A DNA stretch of 54,764 nt from Bacilli bacterium (GTDB lineage Bacteria; Bacillota_I; Bacilli_A; RFN20; CAG-288). Position numbers and translations under genes: made by a program. Shown one piece after another: positions 32,977 through 42,917 of the stretch. The first letter of the stretch is position 1. Each line of letters begins with the position of its first letter. The notes under the pieces were generated by a model that was given only the letters and a program-made list of their open reading frames with translations, made no database searches and had not been told where the DNA came from. The DNA lies in contig CAAGLY010000001.1 of NCBI GenBank assembly GCA_900770925.1, positions 1-54,764 of the forward strand. Direction: 5' to 3'.

Positions 32977-33726
32977 TTAATAGGTAATGTATTTCTCATT
33001 CCCGTCGGAATGAAGTTTCCTTTCTGTATGGAAGGCTTTTTCTAATAAGCTAAGGGTGAGGCCGTCCTTTTCGCCCTGGTATATCCTTTCCCCTTGGCTA
33101 AGGAGGAAGAAGTCGTCTCCGTATTTCAGGGCAAGATTGATATCATGGAGGGAGAGAAGAATGCTAAGTCCCTTCTCTTTGGCAAGGGTGTCCCTAAGAG
33201 TGAGGATTCTCTTCTGGTTCTCAATGTCAAGGGAAGAAGTCGGTTCATCTAGAACTAATAGGTTAGCACCTTGGATGAGGGCTTTACCGATCCTGACCTT
33301 CTGTTTCTCTCCTTCGGAGAGGGAGGTGAAGTTTTTCGGAAGGAATTCTTCCAGCGAGAGAAGGGAAACGACTTCATCGATTCTTTCTTTCTCGTTTACC
33401 TTGTTAAAGAGCGTCTGATAGGGAAGTAACCCAAGAGATAGGGTCTCATGGACGGTAAGACTGAATTCCGGGACTTTCTGGGGCAGGTAGGCAATTTTCT
33501 TTGCCTTAGTTTTCCATTTCCTTTCCGAGAGATCGTTATCCTGATAAAAGGCTTTTCCTTCATATCCTTGGTTAAAGCCAATGATACACTTCCTTAGGGT
33601 CGATTTTCCTGATCCGTTCTTTCCTAATAGGACACCGATTCTTCCTTTCTTTAAGGAAAAGGAAATGTCTTTTAGGCAAGGAACATCCTTTCGGTAGGAA
33701 TAAGAAAGATGTTCGATTCTAAGCAT
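32977..33726 (-). CDS. Siderophore/cobalamin-type ABC importer ATPase
   Basis: 249 residues. Walker A GKNGSGKST, Q-loop AYLPQKVPEFSLTVHETLSLG, signature LSEGEKQKVRIGKAL, Walker B LLVLDEPTSSLD and the switch LSLHDINLAL: the FecE/BtuD/FhuC pattern. I use the ATG at 33724-33726 (MLRIEHLSYSY), with GGAG 8 bases upstream and an 8-base overlap with the permease; an ATG 18 bases earlier is possible. It couples with the FecCD-type permease and the binding lipoprotein. Confidence 0.92.
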   Translation of the reverse strand: MLRIEHLSYSYRKDVPCLKDISFSLKKGRIGVLLGKNGSGKSTLRKCIIGFNQGYEGKAFYQDNDLSERKWKTKAKKIAYLPQKVPEFSLTVHETLSLGLLPYQTLFNKVNEKERIDEVVSLLSLEEFLPKNFTSLSEGEKQKVRIGKALIQGANLLVLDEPTSSLDIENQKRILTLRDTLAKEKGLSILLSLHDINLALKYGDDFFLLSQGERIYQGEKDGLTLSLLEKAFHTERKLHSDGNEKYITY

Positions 33727-34801
33727 GGTGTTTACTCCGTTCATAGGATAAAAGAAGACAGAGGAAGAAAGGAGCTCCTAAGATAGCCGTTACAGCTCCT
33801 ACGGGAAGGGAGAAACCTCTCAATACAACCCGCGCAATATCATCGGAGAGAAGGAGAAGAAGAGCGCCGGTTAAGGCAGAGGAGGGAAGAAGATAATGAT
33901 GGTTTCCCCCGAAGATCTTCTTTGCCCTATGCGGACAGATTAGTCCGATAAATCCGATAATACCGAAGAAAGAGATGCAGCAGGCAATGATTAAGGAAGA
34001 GAGGGCTAAGAGGATAAAGCGGAGAATTTCGGTATTGATTCCTGTCCTTCTTGCTTCCTCCTCCCCTAAGCTTAAAGCATTAAGAGGCGAGGCAAAGAAA
34101 GCAAAAGCGAGGTAGGAAAGAGTGACTAATACAAACAAAATAAGGATTTCTTTATATCCGACACGTCCGAGATCTCCGAATGACCAATAGACCGAGCTAG
34201 AGAGCTGGCTATCGGTGGCGAAATACTGAAGGAGAGTGGTGATTGCCGAGAACAGGGAGGAGAGACAGACACCGGCTAGAACAATCGTTTCCGGTGTGAA
34301 CTTCCGTAGTTTAGCTAAAGTCAAGATCAAGAAAATAGCCCCGAAAGAGAAAAAGAAGGATATCCTTGAAACAGCATAAGGGTTAAAGGAGTTCCAGTTC
34401 GTATTGTGTTCCGTCTTGACGCTTCCTCTGCTTAACAGGATGATAGCGACATTAGCTCCTAAGACGGCCGCATTAGAGATGCCTAAGGTAGAAGGGGATG
34501 CCATTGGATTATCTAGACAGCTCTGCCTGATTAATCCGGAAACCGATAATCCGATTCCGGCAATGATGCCGGCTAGAATTCGGGGAAGACGGATATTCTG
34601 CCTGATCCGGATATTGACCCTTTCTCCTTTTCCGAAAAGCGCAAAGAAGGAATCGGAGAAGGAAAGGCTGGATGGACCGGCGAAAAGGGAAAAGAAACCT
34701 ATAACAAACAAAAGAAAACCAAAGACGGATAAAAGAATCCTCTTTTTCCGCTTTTCCTTTATCCTGATCTGACTGTATGGAGAGCAGTTCTGTTTATTCA
34801 C
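33719..34801 (-). CDS. Siderophore/cobalamin-type ABC importer permease (FecCD family)
   Basis: 360 residues, about 9-10 transmembrane helices. N-terminal LPRILAGIIAGIGLSVSGLI-x-QS with AGG as Met matches the family's GAVMQ pattern, followed by NPMASPSTLGISNAA and the C-terminal GFIGLICPHRAKKIFG. The only plausible start is GTG at 34799-34801; no in-frame ATG is near. No ribosome binding site is seen, but a TATAAAAT lies 6 bases upstream, so this may be another leaderless message. Confidence 0.9.
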   Translation of the reverse strand: MNKQNCSPYSQIRIKEKRKKRILLSVFGFLLFVIGFFSLFAGPSSLSFSDSFFALFGKGERVNIRIRQNIRLPRILAGIIAGIGLSVSGLIRQSCLDNPMASPSTLGISNAAVLGANVAIILLSRGSVKTEHNTNWNSFNPYAVSRISFFFSFGAIFLILTLAKLRKFTPETIVLAGVCLSSLFSAITTLLQYFATDSQLSSSVYWSFGDLGRVGYKEILILFVLVTLSYLAFAFFASPLNALSLGEEEARRTGINTEILRFILLALSSLIIACCISFFGIIGFIGLICPHRAKKIFGGNHHYLLPSSALTGALLLLLSDDIARVVLRGFSLPVGAVTAILGAPFFLCLLLSYERSKHHA

Positions 34802-34906
34802 GGCATTATTTTATACCGAAAATCAGAAAAAGGAAATAAGGAAAAGACAGACAAAAAAAGGGTTAGCAATTTCCTATAGACTTAGAATTTAGTTAATGCT
34901 GAAATA

Positions 34907-34934
34907 GAAAAAGACTCCTTATAAAGGGAGTCTT
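34907..34934 (-). terminator. Terminator after tRNA-Pro
   Basis: AAGACTCC / GGAGTCTT stem; on the minus strand TTTTTC follows. It is 9 bases past the tRNA 3' end. Confidence 0.88.
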
Positions 34935-34942
34935 GTACATTC

Positions 34943-35019
34943 TGGTCGGAACAATGAGATTTGAACTCATGACCCCTTCCACCCCAAGGAAGTGCGCTAC
35001 CAAGCTGCGCTATGTCCCG
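34943..35019 (-). tRNA. tRNA-Pro (anticodon UGG)
   Basis: A 77-base cloverleaf on the minus strand: acceptor CGGGACA / TGTTCCG, D-arm GCGC-AGCTTGGTA-GCGC, anticodon arm CTTCC-TTGGGGT-GGAAG with TGG, T-arm ATGAG-TTCAAAT-CTCAT, discriminator A and encoded CCA. It has its own terminator. It is the only tRNA I find in the window; the AGG-reading tRNA is elsewhere. Confidence 0.96.
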
Positions 35020-35072
35020 AATGCTGCAGAAAAAATTATAGTACGTGAGGGACTTTATTGCAACAGCGGAAA

Positions 35073-35708
35073 TTATTTCTTTCGGATAGCGTCTTTCCTT
35101 TTTTCGCCTTTTTCTTTCGACCTTTTTCCTTGCCTGACCCAGGCATCGATTGTCGCCTCCCTTTCGATGGAGGCTTTTTCTTTTTCGCTAAGGGCAGTTT
35201 TTTCTTCCGGAAGCTTAATGGAGTCTAACCTCTTTTTCAGTTCACAGTCCGGAACAATGATGCAAGGATAGAAAATGATGCAGAATGCAATAAAGCAGAG
35301 GAGAAGGAATACAAGAGCGATATAGTTCCCGAAGCGGATAAAGGAAACACCATCAACCTTTAAATTGCAGCTATAGAGAATAGCGCCAGCTTCGCAGCCG
35401 ACATCAAGGAAATAGAGGATTAGAAGAAAGATATTCCACCTCTTTAAGCTATAAGGCTGACTTAAAAACAAGGAAGAAAGAGAGACTATAAGGACAAGCG
35501 AATTCCTCAGGATTGCAAAGATAGAAAGGACACCCGGGATGACTGTTCCCCAGTCAATGGTTTCCCCCTGATGGTTTCCATTTAAGGGAACCATAGAGGA
35601 GAGCCTATCGTACTGGGAATGAGGGAGGGCGAATAATCCGAACCTGATCAGAGAGCAGACTAGAGCGATAAAGGCCGGCAATTTTGTTTTCTTTTTCCTG
35701 ATTTCCAT
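35073..35708 (-). CDS. Hypothetical membrane protein
   Basis: 211 residues, family not recognised. About four hydrophobic segments (near residues 10-30, 55-85, 92-115 and 125-150) are followed by a charged C-terminal tail of about 55 residues rich in Lys and Glu, probably cytoplasmic. An external loop after the first helix is polar (SQYDRLSSMVPLNGNHQG). It starts 2 bases after the uvrC stop and is probably translated with it. Nothing indicates a role in repair. Confidence 0.7.
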   Translation of the reverse strand: MEIRKKKTKLPAFIALVCSLIRFGLFALPHSQYDRLSSMVPLNGNHQGETIDWGTVIPGVLSIFAILRNSLVLIVSLSSLFLSQPYSLKRWNIFLLILYFLDVGCEAGAILYSCNLKVDGVSFIRFGNYIALVFLLLCFIAFCIIFYPCIIVPDCELKKRLDSIKLPEEKTALSEKEKASIEREATIDAWVRQGKRSKEKGEKRKDAIRKK

Positions 35709-35710
35709 AA

Positions 35711-37537
35711 CTATTGTTCCTTTCTCTGAGTCCGTTTCTCCAGCTCAAGGGATTCTTTATGGTATTTATCCCGGCGCTCAATGAGGATTTTCGCGGCGCC
35801 TGGCGGAATAATCTGGCTCAGTTCCTTCTCGCTGATTCCGTAGAGGGATTCCCTTGTCGGATAAAGATCAAGAAGGATATCCTTTCTCTTCTTTCCAATT
35901 CCGGGTATGTCATCATAAATAGTCTTAAAGGTACTCTTTTCTGCTTTCGAACGATGATAGGTGATGGCGAAACGGTGAATCTCATCCTGCCTCTTCCTTA
36001 ACAGGAAGAAGAGTGGCGATTTACGGTCAAGAGGAATCTCTTCTCCCGTATCGGCATTGATTAGAGTGTCGGTTTCATGCTTGTCATTTTTCGCCAGGCC
36101 GGCAAGAGGAATATGAAGGCCGACTTCATCCCTGGTTTCAAGTACAGTAACACACTGGTTCCTTCCGCCATCAAGGAGAATAAGATCAGGCCTTTTCTCT
36201 TCACCTTCCTTAAGGCGGGTTAGTCTGCGGGTCAAGACTTCTTTCCTGGAAGCTAAATCATCCTGGGGATTTGGCTGCGTGATTTTATATTTACGGTACC
36301 TCTGGGGTGCTTTCTCCCCGTTTATATACTTAACCCTTGCTCCGACAGGATCATAGCCCTGTAAGTGAGAGTTATCATAAAGCTCTATATCAAGAGGCGT
36401 CTTCTCTAATCCGAGCTTATCCTTAAGCTCTTCTAATAGAGAAAGGACATCATCATTAAGTCTAGCAGTCTGGAAATGCTGGTCAAGCCTCTGCCGTGCG
36501 TTCTCGAAAGCCCTGGCCAACAGGTCTCTTTTCTTTCCTCTGTTCGGAGAGAGGATTTTAAAGCCAAGGGCGTCCTGTAGGACAGAAATCCTATCCTTAT
36601 CCGAAAGGATGAGCTCCTTAGGGTGGTCACTTCGGCTCTGATAGAACTGAAGGATAAGGTTCTCTAAGAAATCGTTAAGGTCATCTTCTAGTTCTCCAAT
36701 ATAGGTCTTTTTTCCAAGCAGAACCCCTTTTCGATATAAAAGGAAAACTACACAGAGATAACCTTCCCGCCTTGAATAACCCCTGATATCACGAGAAACA
36801 TGATCTTCAAAAATAATCTTCTGCGCAGAAGTTGTTTTTTTGATGGCATCAAGCAAGGATTTGCATTTCTTGGCCTGTTCGAAGTTTAGCTCATCACTTG
36901 CTTTTTTCCTTCTTGCCTTTAATAGGGATACCCTGTCTCCTGTGTCACCGGAGAGGAAACGGGTAATCTGTTTCACCCTCTCCCCGTATTGGCTGTCATC
37001 GATTTTATTGATGCAGGGGGCTAAGCATTCACCCCTATGGTAATAAAGGCAGGGATGAAGAGGAATGTTCTTGCACTTACGGAGGGGGAAGATTTTGTTC
37101 AGCAGGTCAATCCTCTTATAGGCATACCTAGCATTCGGATACGGACCGAAATAGAAATACCCCCGTTCTTTATCCGATCGGGCAATCTTCAGATAGGGGT
37201 CACCTTTCTTTTTCAGGGCGATATAAGGATAAGACCGGTCATCCCTAAGCATGATGTTGTATTTCGGACGGTATTTGTGGATTAACGAAATCTCAAGAAG
37301 CAGTGCTTCTTTCTCCGTTGTGGTTTCGATGATATCAAAATCCCGGATTTCTTCTACCCTGCGGGCAACTTTGCCGATCTGCGGCCGAGTGAAGTACTGC
37401 TTTACCCGCTTTAAAAGGGACTTTGCTTTCCCGACATAGATAATCGTTCCGTCCTTATCCTTCCTCTGGTAAGAGCCAGGGAGGTCAGGAAGCAGAGAAA
37501 CTTTCTGCTTAAGGAGAGGATAATCCAGATAGTTCAT
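35711..37537 (-). CDS. uvrC: Excinuclease ABC subunit C
   Basis: Makes the dual incisions in nucleotide excision repair with UvrAB. 608 residues: N-terminal GIY-YIG nuclease (DLPGSYQ-x-KDKDG, IIYVGKAKSLLKRV), the cysteine stretch CLYYHRGECLAPC, a UvrB-binding UVR region, the RNase H-like C-terminal nuclease (ELYDNSHLQGYDPVGA) and a terminal helix-hairpin-helix (IPGIGKKRKDILL). AGG fills the Met of the Y-L/Q-M-KD motif and of IML-x-DDRSYPY. The ATG overlaps the mutS2 stop by 4 bases (ATGA). Confidence 0.96.
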   Translation of the reverse strand: MNYLDYPLLKQKVSLLPDLPGSYQRKDKDGTIIYVGKAKSLLKRVKQYFTRPQIGKVARRVEEIRDFDIIETTTEKEALLLEISLIHKYRPKYNIMLRDDRSYPYIALKKKGDPYLKIARSDKERGYFYFGPYPNARYAYKRIDLLNKIFPLRKCKNIPLHPCLYYHRGECLAPCINKIDDSQYGERVKQITRFLSGDTGDRVSLLKARRKKASDELNFEQAKKCKSLLDAIKKTTSAQKIIFEDHVSRDIRGYSRREGYLCVVFLLYRKGVLLGKKTYIGELEDDLNDFLENLILQFYQSRSDHPKELILSDKDRISVLQDALGFKILSPNRGKKRDLLARAFENARQRLDQHFQTARLNDDVLSLLEELKDKLGLEKTPLDIELYDNSHLQGYDPVGARVKYINGEKAPQRYRKYKITQPNPQDDLASRKEVLTRRLTRLKEGEEKRPDLILLDGGRNQCVTVLETRDEVGLHIPLAGLAKNDKHETDTLINADTGEEIPLDRKSPLFFLLRKRQDEIHRFAITYHRSKAEKSTFKTIYDDIPGIGKKRKDILLDLYPTRESLYGISEKELSQIIPPGAAKILIERRDKYHKESLELEKRTQRKEQ

Positions 37538-39858
37538 TTCAAAGTGATAACCGTAGCGCCGAGACCGCCTTCGCCTTCTCCGCCAAGACGGTAGTCCTTA
37601 ATGAAGTCCTTATGGTTTGCCAGATACTTCCATAAGGCATTTTTCAGGGCAAATGTTCCGAGTCCGTGGATGATCCGGACATGCTCGAATTTGGAAATGC
37701 GTGCCGAATTCAGGAAGGAGACTGCTTTTCTCCTTGCCTCATCGACATGCCTTCCGATGATGTTGCACTCAAGGCCTTGTCCGGAGACAATGGCGGTGAT
37801 ATGGGAAGGAATGTCTTCCTTCTTTTTTTCCTTGACTGCTTTTGCGGCCTTCTTTAGCCCGGCTATCTTCCGGGTGATCTTCAGCCCGTCCCTATCAAGG
37901 ATAACATCGTTCTTCTTGACGGAGATAACAGTTGCACGGCGGCAATCCTCATCCCTGACTTCATCACCGGGTTTTAGATCTAGGATAGGAAGAGAGTTTT
38001 TCTTGATTGGTTCCTCTTTCTTCGCATCTTCCTTGATCTGATTGAGTTTCCCTTTGACTTCGCTAAGCTCAGAATAAGAAAGGTTCTTATCTTCCTTGCT
38101 AGCCCAGACCGCATTGATTTCGGCAATCCGCTGTTCGACAAGACGCTGGACTTTCTTTTCTGCCTTAATATGAATAGAATCCTTCTCTTCATTTAAGGCA
38201 TCAATAGCTTTCTGCTTCTTTTCCCTGACACGGTCAAGGTCATTCCTTTTATTCTCCAGGTCTTTCTTCAGCTTTTCGTTCCTGGCGACCTGTTCCGTCA
38301 GTTTTTCCCTTAAGGCATCCGTATCCTGATTGGAGCGGGAGGCCTCGAAGTCCTGGGCATCTTTGATAATCGAAGGATTAAGCCCCATCTGTTTTGCTAA
38401 AAGCAGACCATAGGACTTGCCTGTAGTTCCTAAAAGGAGACGGTAGGTAGGAATCCTGCCGGTCGTATTGTATTCCCTAGCACCTGTCCTACAGTTCTTG
38501 TCACCGGCGGCATAGATCTTCAGCCCGTCGAAGTGGGAAGTAAGGAGAGTAAAGCATCCCTTCTGCTCAAAGAACTTCAGGAGACCGACACCTAAGGCTT
38601 CTCCGTCTTTCGGAGAAGTTCCTTCACCGACCTCGTCGATGATAACAAGGGAATCCTTGGTGGATCTCTCCGTGAATTCCTTTATTTTCCTTAACTGGGA
38701 GGAGAAGGTAGAAAGATTATCTAAGACGGACTGGTTATCTCCGCCAAGGAAGAAAACATAGTCGATATAAGGAAGGGAGGCTCCTTCTAGACAAGGCACC
38801 ATCCTTCCGAGCTTATCCATCCTGACGCAGAGTGCGACTGCCTTGATTAAGACAGACTTACCTCCTGCGTTAGGTCCAGTTATCAGAAGGCACTTCGGAT
38901 TTTCTTTCCCTAAAGAAAGATGGTTTGAAATAACTTTCTTTGCCTTAAGGAGCGGATGGAAGAAACCATCTAATTTGAATTCCTGGTCGGAAAGAGATGC
39001 AATCGAGCCATTATAGGAATGACCGAAACGGACCATAGAGAGACGGAGGTCGAAATTCATCAGAATCTGATAGTCTTTCTTTATGGCAGATAACTGCTTA
39101 GCCGCCTTCTGAGAAAGATCAGAAAGAATCTTCGTCTCTTCCCTGCTTTCCTCCTGTTTTAAGGAAGAGAGCTTGTTTCTCAGATCCAGGACTTCATAAG
39201 GAACCCTATAGACAGTCTGTCCAGTGGAAGAATAGGAAATAACGCTTCCTTTAATCCTTCCTTTGCTTTCCCTTTTTACCGGAAGGGCTTCTTCTCCTCC
39301 CTTAATGGTGATGACATTATCGCTGAGGTATTTGCTATACCGGTTTTTATAGTCGTTCCTTGCTTCGGATAAGCGTTTGACGACACTGCGGATCTGGCTT
39401 CTGACCTGGCTTAAGGCACTGGAAGCATGGTCGGCAATGGTATAGTCCGGATTGATGGCAAAATGGATATCCTTCTGTAACTGAAGAACCGGATTAAGGT
39501 CAAGGGCATCATCCCGGAGATGATAGTAATCCCTTTCCTGGCTGAACTGATCATAGAAATCCATGGAGGAAGCAAGAAGTTCGGCTATCGAAAAGAGTTC
39601 TCCCGGCGAGAGGATGGCTCCTTTCTCTAAGGAGGTGAAAGACGGATTGAGGTTCAATACGCTTGGCCTGTTCCTGTTGTGGCCTAAACGGAGATAGCGT
39701 TCGAATTCTTCCAGGTATTCGTGATTTGTCAGATAATCGTCCTTGCTTTTGGCAATATAGGACAGGGAGAAGGTCTCCTTCAGTTCTTCGAAGGAGAAGT
39801 AATCTTTCAGGCGGGAAATGACCTCACCTGTTTCTTTTTCTAGGTAATTTTCTTCCAT
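37534..39858 (-). CDS. mutS2: MutS2 family protein (endonuclease/ribosome rescue type)
   Basis: 774 residues. A coiled clamp region, ATPase with Walker A GPNAGGKS (about 328-335) and IIDEVGEGTSP (Walker B), a long Lys/Glu coiled coil (about 520-620) and a C-terminal Smr nuclease domain (HVDEA-x-KAV, VRIIHGLGTFAL, GGLGATVITL). The Smr fusion and absence of the MutS mismatch-binding domain define MutS2, linked to suppression of recombination and to splitting collided ribosomes. Walker motifs differ slightly from the usual GPNTGGKT and DELGSGTDP. A TAGAAT lies 9 bases upstream of the ATG with no ribosome binding site, another near-leaderless start. Confidence 0.93.
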   Translation of the reverse strand: MEENYLEKETGEVISRLKDYFSFEELKETFSLSYIAKSKDDYLTNHEYLEEFERYLRLGHNRNRPSVLNLNPSFTSLEKGAILSPGELFSIAELLASSMDFYDQFSQERDYYHLRDDALDLNPVLQLQKDIHFAINPDYTIADHASSALSQVRSQIRSVVKRLSEARNDYKNRYSKYLSDNVITIKGGEEALPVKRESKGRIKGSVISYSSTGQTVYRVPYEVLDLRNKLSSLKQEESREETKILSDLSQKAAKQLSAIKKDYQILMNFDLRLSMVRFGHSYNGSIASLSDQEFKLDGFFHPLLKAKKVISNHLSLGKENPKCLLITGPNAGGKSVLIKAVALCVRMDKLGRMVPCLEGASLPYIDYVFFLGGDNQSVLDNLSTFSSQLRKIKEFTERSTKDSLVIIDEVGEGTSPKDGEALGVGLLKFFEQKGCFTLLTSHFDGLKIYAAGDKNCRTGAREYNTTGRIPTYRLLLGTTGKSYGLLLAKQMGLNPSIIKDAQDFEASRSNQDTDALREKLTEQVARNEKLKKDLENKRNDLDRVREKKQKAIDALNEEKDSIHIKAEKKVQRLVEQRIAEINAVWASKEDKNLSYSELSEVKGKLNQIKEDAKKEEPIKKNSLPILDLKPGDEVRDEDCRRATVISVKKNDVILDRDGLKITRKIAGLKKAAKAVKEKKKEDIPSHITAIVSGQGLECNIIGRHVDEARRKAVSFLNSARISKFEHVRIIHGLGTFALKNALWKYLANHKDFIKDYRLGGEGEGGLGATVITLK

Positions 39859-39949
39859 AGCAGGTTAATTCTATCATAAATGAGAAAAGAAGGATTTCCC
39901 ACCTTTCTTCTGTTAAACTATTCCTAGTTAATGTAAGGAGCCATCTTAG

Positions 39950-41944
39950 ATGAAACCCATTGAAATCAAGGATTTATACCAGCAGAAATATCTTTCTTCT
40001 TTAACCTACTCTCCAAGCGGAAAGAACCTCTGTTACCTAATGAAGAGACCAATTAAAAAAGAGAACAGCTATTCTTCTGATCTTTATCTTCAGAAAGGAA
40101 GCCGTTCTCTTAAGAGGACCTCCTCCTATCCGGTCAGTTCCTTTGTTTTCCTTGATGATAATACTCTCCTTCTTGCCTCTTGCCGGGATAAGGAAGATAG
40201 GGAAAAGCAGAAAGAGGGTCTTCCTTATACTCCTTTTTACACCCTCTCCTTAAAGGGAGGAGAAGCCGAGAAAGTCTTTTCGTTAAGACTCAATGTCCTC
40301 TCCTATGTCTTATTCAGCAAGGATACTCTTCTTATCCTTGCCGATACTGACTTAGATAAGAGAGAGGAAATCTCTTCTTTATCTAAGGATGGAAGCCGTT
40401 ATCTTAAGCCGTTAAAGAAAGAGAACACAGCGTATGAAGTCTATCACGAGACTCCTTTTGTCTTTAATGGGCAAGGGGTCGTCGACCATCATCGTTTAGT
40501 TCTTTTCCTCTTCAATAGGAAAAAGAAGGAACTGAAGAGAATCTCACCTCTGGAGTTCTCTGTTTCTTCCTTTGATTTTTACGGAAGCACAGTCTATTAC
40601 GCCGGGGAAGAGAACAAAGGAGAAAGCACTGGTAAACAGGTAATCTATTCTTATTCTTTAGAAACCAATAAGACAGAGAAACTTTTCGGCCCACTTCTTT
40701 CCTTATTCGGACTTCTCTCTTTCGATGAAAAAAGGTTAAGGCTGATTGGAACAGAAAAGAAACGTTACGGAGAAAACGAAAATCCTTTCTTCTACTTATT
40801 CAATACGGAGACAAAAGAACTCAAGGTCATCAACGAAGCCGATGAATCTATCGGGATACCGGTTCTCTCTGATGTTCTTCTTGGCAGCAGGCGTCTGTTT
40901 AAGAAAGAGGGAGACTATGTCTACTTCCCAGCAACGGATCGTTTTGATACCCATCTGAAACGCATTGACCGGAACGGAAAAATCGAGACTGTTGTTCCTT
41001 TCCCCGGGTCACTGACGGATTATGATGTCTGCGGAGAGAAGATTTCCTTTATCGGGTTATATGATAGGAAGCTGACGGAAGTCTATACCCTGAAAGGGAG
41101 AGAAAAGAAACAGCTGACTAGACATAACGAAGCCTATCTGAAAGGCAAGTTCGTATCTAAGCCGGAGCATTTTCTCTATCACTCCAAAGGCTATGAGTTA
41201 GATGGCTTTGTCCTTTATCCTAAGGATTACGATCCGAAGAAGAAATATCCTGCTATTTTAGATATCCATGGTGGGCCTAAGTGTGCCTATGGAGAAGTCT
41301 TTAGTCAGGAAAGGCAGGTCAGGGCTGCAAAAGGATATTTCGTCCTTTACACGAATCCCTTCGGAAGCGATGGAAGAGGCAACGAATTTGCCTATCTGAC
41401 CAAATGGGGTGATATCGACTATCATAACTTCTTGGATTTTGTGGATGTCTGTTTAGAAAGAAATCCTTCTATCGATAAAGGAAATGTCTTCCTTACCGGC
41501 GGAAGCTATGGCGGATATAGGTCCAACTGGAGGGAAGTCCATAGCGATAGATTCAAGGCCATCGTTACCCAGCGGAGTATTTCGAACTGGGTTTCTAGGT
41601 TCGGTAACGGGGATATCGGTCCGAACTTCGCCTTCGGTCAGACTAGTCATGATGTCTATTCCGAAGAGGGATTTGAGGAACTCTTTGATATCTCTCCTCT
41701 GAAATATGTCCGGAACAGCAAAACTCCGATTCTGATCCTTCATTCCGATCAGGACTTCCGCTGCCCTTTAGAACAGGGAGTTCAGTTCTTCACTGCCCTT
41801 AAGCATCAGGGAGTCGAAACAAAGAGGATTATCTTCCATGGGGAGAACCATGATAGGAGCAGAGGAGGCAAGCCGGCTAACCGGATCACACGCTTAATGG
41901 AAAGGCTTTCCTTCTTCGACAATCATTTAGGGAAAAGGAACTGA
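39950..41944 (+). CDS. S9 family prolyl oligopeptidase-type peptidase
   Basis: 664 residues: an N-terminal beta-propeller-like region (1 to about 390) and a C-terminal alpha/beta-hydrolase domain. The catalytic triad is visible: Ser519 in GGSYGG, Asp602 in HSDQDFRCP and His634 in GENHD. The block GGSYGGYMSNWMEVHSDRF (AGG as Met at 524) followed by QRSISNW is that of the acylaminoacyl-peptidase / dipeptidyl-peptidase group. No signal peptide, so probably cytosolic. AAGGAG is 10 bases upstream. It ends one base before the rnhC start. Confidence 0.92.
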   Translation: MKPIEIKDLYQQKYLSSLTYSPSGKNLCYLMKRPIKKENSYSSDLYLQKGSRSLKRTSSYPVSSFVFLDDNTLLLASCRDKEDREKQKEGLPYTPFYTLSLKGGEAEKVFSLRLNVLSYVLFSKDTLLILADTDLDKREEISSLSKDGSRYLKPLKKENTAYEVYHETPFVFNGQGVVDHHRLVLFLFNRKKKELKRISPLEFSVSSFDFYGSTVYYAGEENKGESTGKQVIYSYSLETNKTEKLFGPLLSLFGLLSFDEKRLRLIGTEKKRYGENENPFFYLFNTETKELKVINEADESIGIPVLSDVLLGSRRLFKKEGDYVYFPATDRFDTHLKRIDRNGKIETVVPFPGSLTDYDVCGEKISFIGLYDRKLTEVYTLKGREKKQLTRHNEAYLKGKFVSKPEHFLYHSKGYELDGFVLYPKDYDPKKKYPAILDIHGGPKCAYGEVFSQERQVRAAKGYFVLYTNPFGSDGRGNEFAYLTKWGDIDYHNFLDFVDVCLERNPSIDKGNVFLTGGSYGGYRSNWREVHSDRFKAIVTQRSISNWVSRFGNGDIGPNFAFGQTSHDVYSEEGFEELFDISPLKYVRNSKTPILILHSDQDFRCPLEQGVQFFTALKHQGVETKRIIFHGENHDRSRGGKPANRITRLMERLSFFDNHLGKRN

Positions 41945-41945
41945 C

Positions 41946-42887
41946 ATGCTTTACGCGAAGATCAAGGCGGACTATTCGAAAGCAAGCGAAATCAAGGACT
42001 TCTTTTCGGCCAATGAAATCGATGATCCAAGCCATCCCTATGACTATTTCAGGGCTAAGAAGGACGGAGTGATCATCCATGCCTATAAGAACCGGAAGGA
42101 AATCTATACCATTGTCTTCCAGAGCGAAGATGAGGAAGCTTTGCAGAGGGCAAAGCTTTTTACTCCGAATGTCAGTGTGACTAAAACGGAGGGAAAACCG
42201 GAGAATGAGAAAAAAAGCCCTTATTTCAGAAGCTGGGATGATCTTTCCTACCAGATCGGATCGGATGAGGTAGGGGTGGGAGATTTCTTCGGCCCTTTAG
42301 TTGTTGTCGCTAGCTATGTGACTCCGGAAGATATTCCTTTCCTTGAATCCTATAAGATCAACGATTCGAAAAAGAGGACAGATGACTATATCCTTTCCAT
42401 CGGAAAGACATTAAGGAAGAAAGGAAAGTATTATGCCACGAGGGTTTCTCCTGGAAAACTCTCTAAACTAGCCGGCTTTGGATTCAATATCCACAAGACA
42501 AGGGCGAAGTGCCACAATCTATGCCACGAAGGAGTCAGGAAGAAATATAACCTTCCTTCCTCTACTCTTGTCTATGTCGACCAGTTCACCCCGGAAAAGG
42601 ACTACCAGAGACTTGTCGGAGAGGATAGGATAAAGAATCCAATGATTTTCCGGACAAAGGGGGAGTCCTACTATCCAAGTGTTGCCCTCTCTAGCGTACT
42701 TGCCCGCTATTTCTTCCTCAAGGAATGGAAAAAGAGGGAAAAGAAGTTCAACAGGGTCATTCCCAAAGGGGCTTCTGCCTTAGTCGACAAGGTATTCGGG
42801 CAGCTTGTCAACAAATACGGGATTGAAGAAGTCACCCCTTTTGTCAAAAGCTATTTCCGCAATTATACTAGCAAAATCGGGGACTGA
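41946..42887 (+). CDS. rnhC: Ribonuclease HIII
   Basis: Cleaves the RNA strand of RNA-DNA hybrids. 313 residues: an N-terminal TBP-like substrate-binding domain (about 1-90), then the catalytic domain with QIGSDEVGVGDFFGPLVV (first Asp-Glu pair), INDSKK-x-TDD with AGG as Met (family DSKKLTD), VYVDQF and a GASALVDKV segment. The SDEVG motif and the N-terminal domain separate HIII from HII. It begins one base after the S9 peptidase stop, with no ribosome binding site of its own beyond GGAAAAGGAA. Confidence 0.93.
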   Translation: MLYAKIKADYSKASEIKDFFSANEIDDPSHPYDYFRAKKDGVIIHAYKNRKEIYTIVFQSEDEEALQRAKLFTPNVSVTKTEGKPENEKKSPYFRSWDDLSYQIGSDEVGVGDFFGPLVVVASYVTPEDIPFLESYKINDSKKRTDDYILSIGKTLRKKGKYYATRVSPGKLSKLAGFGFNIHKTRAKCHNLCHEGVRKKYNLPSSTLVYVDQFTPEKDYQRLVGEDRIKNPMIFRTKGESYYPSVALSSVLARYFFLKEWKKREKKFNRVIPKGASALVDKVFGQLVNKYGIEEVTPFVKSYFRNYTSKIGD

Positions 42888-42917
42888 AGTTTACAATACG
42901 CTGTAGGAGGAAAATAA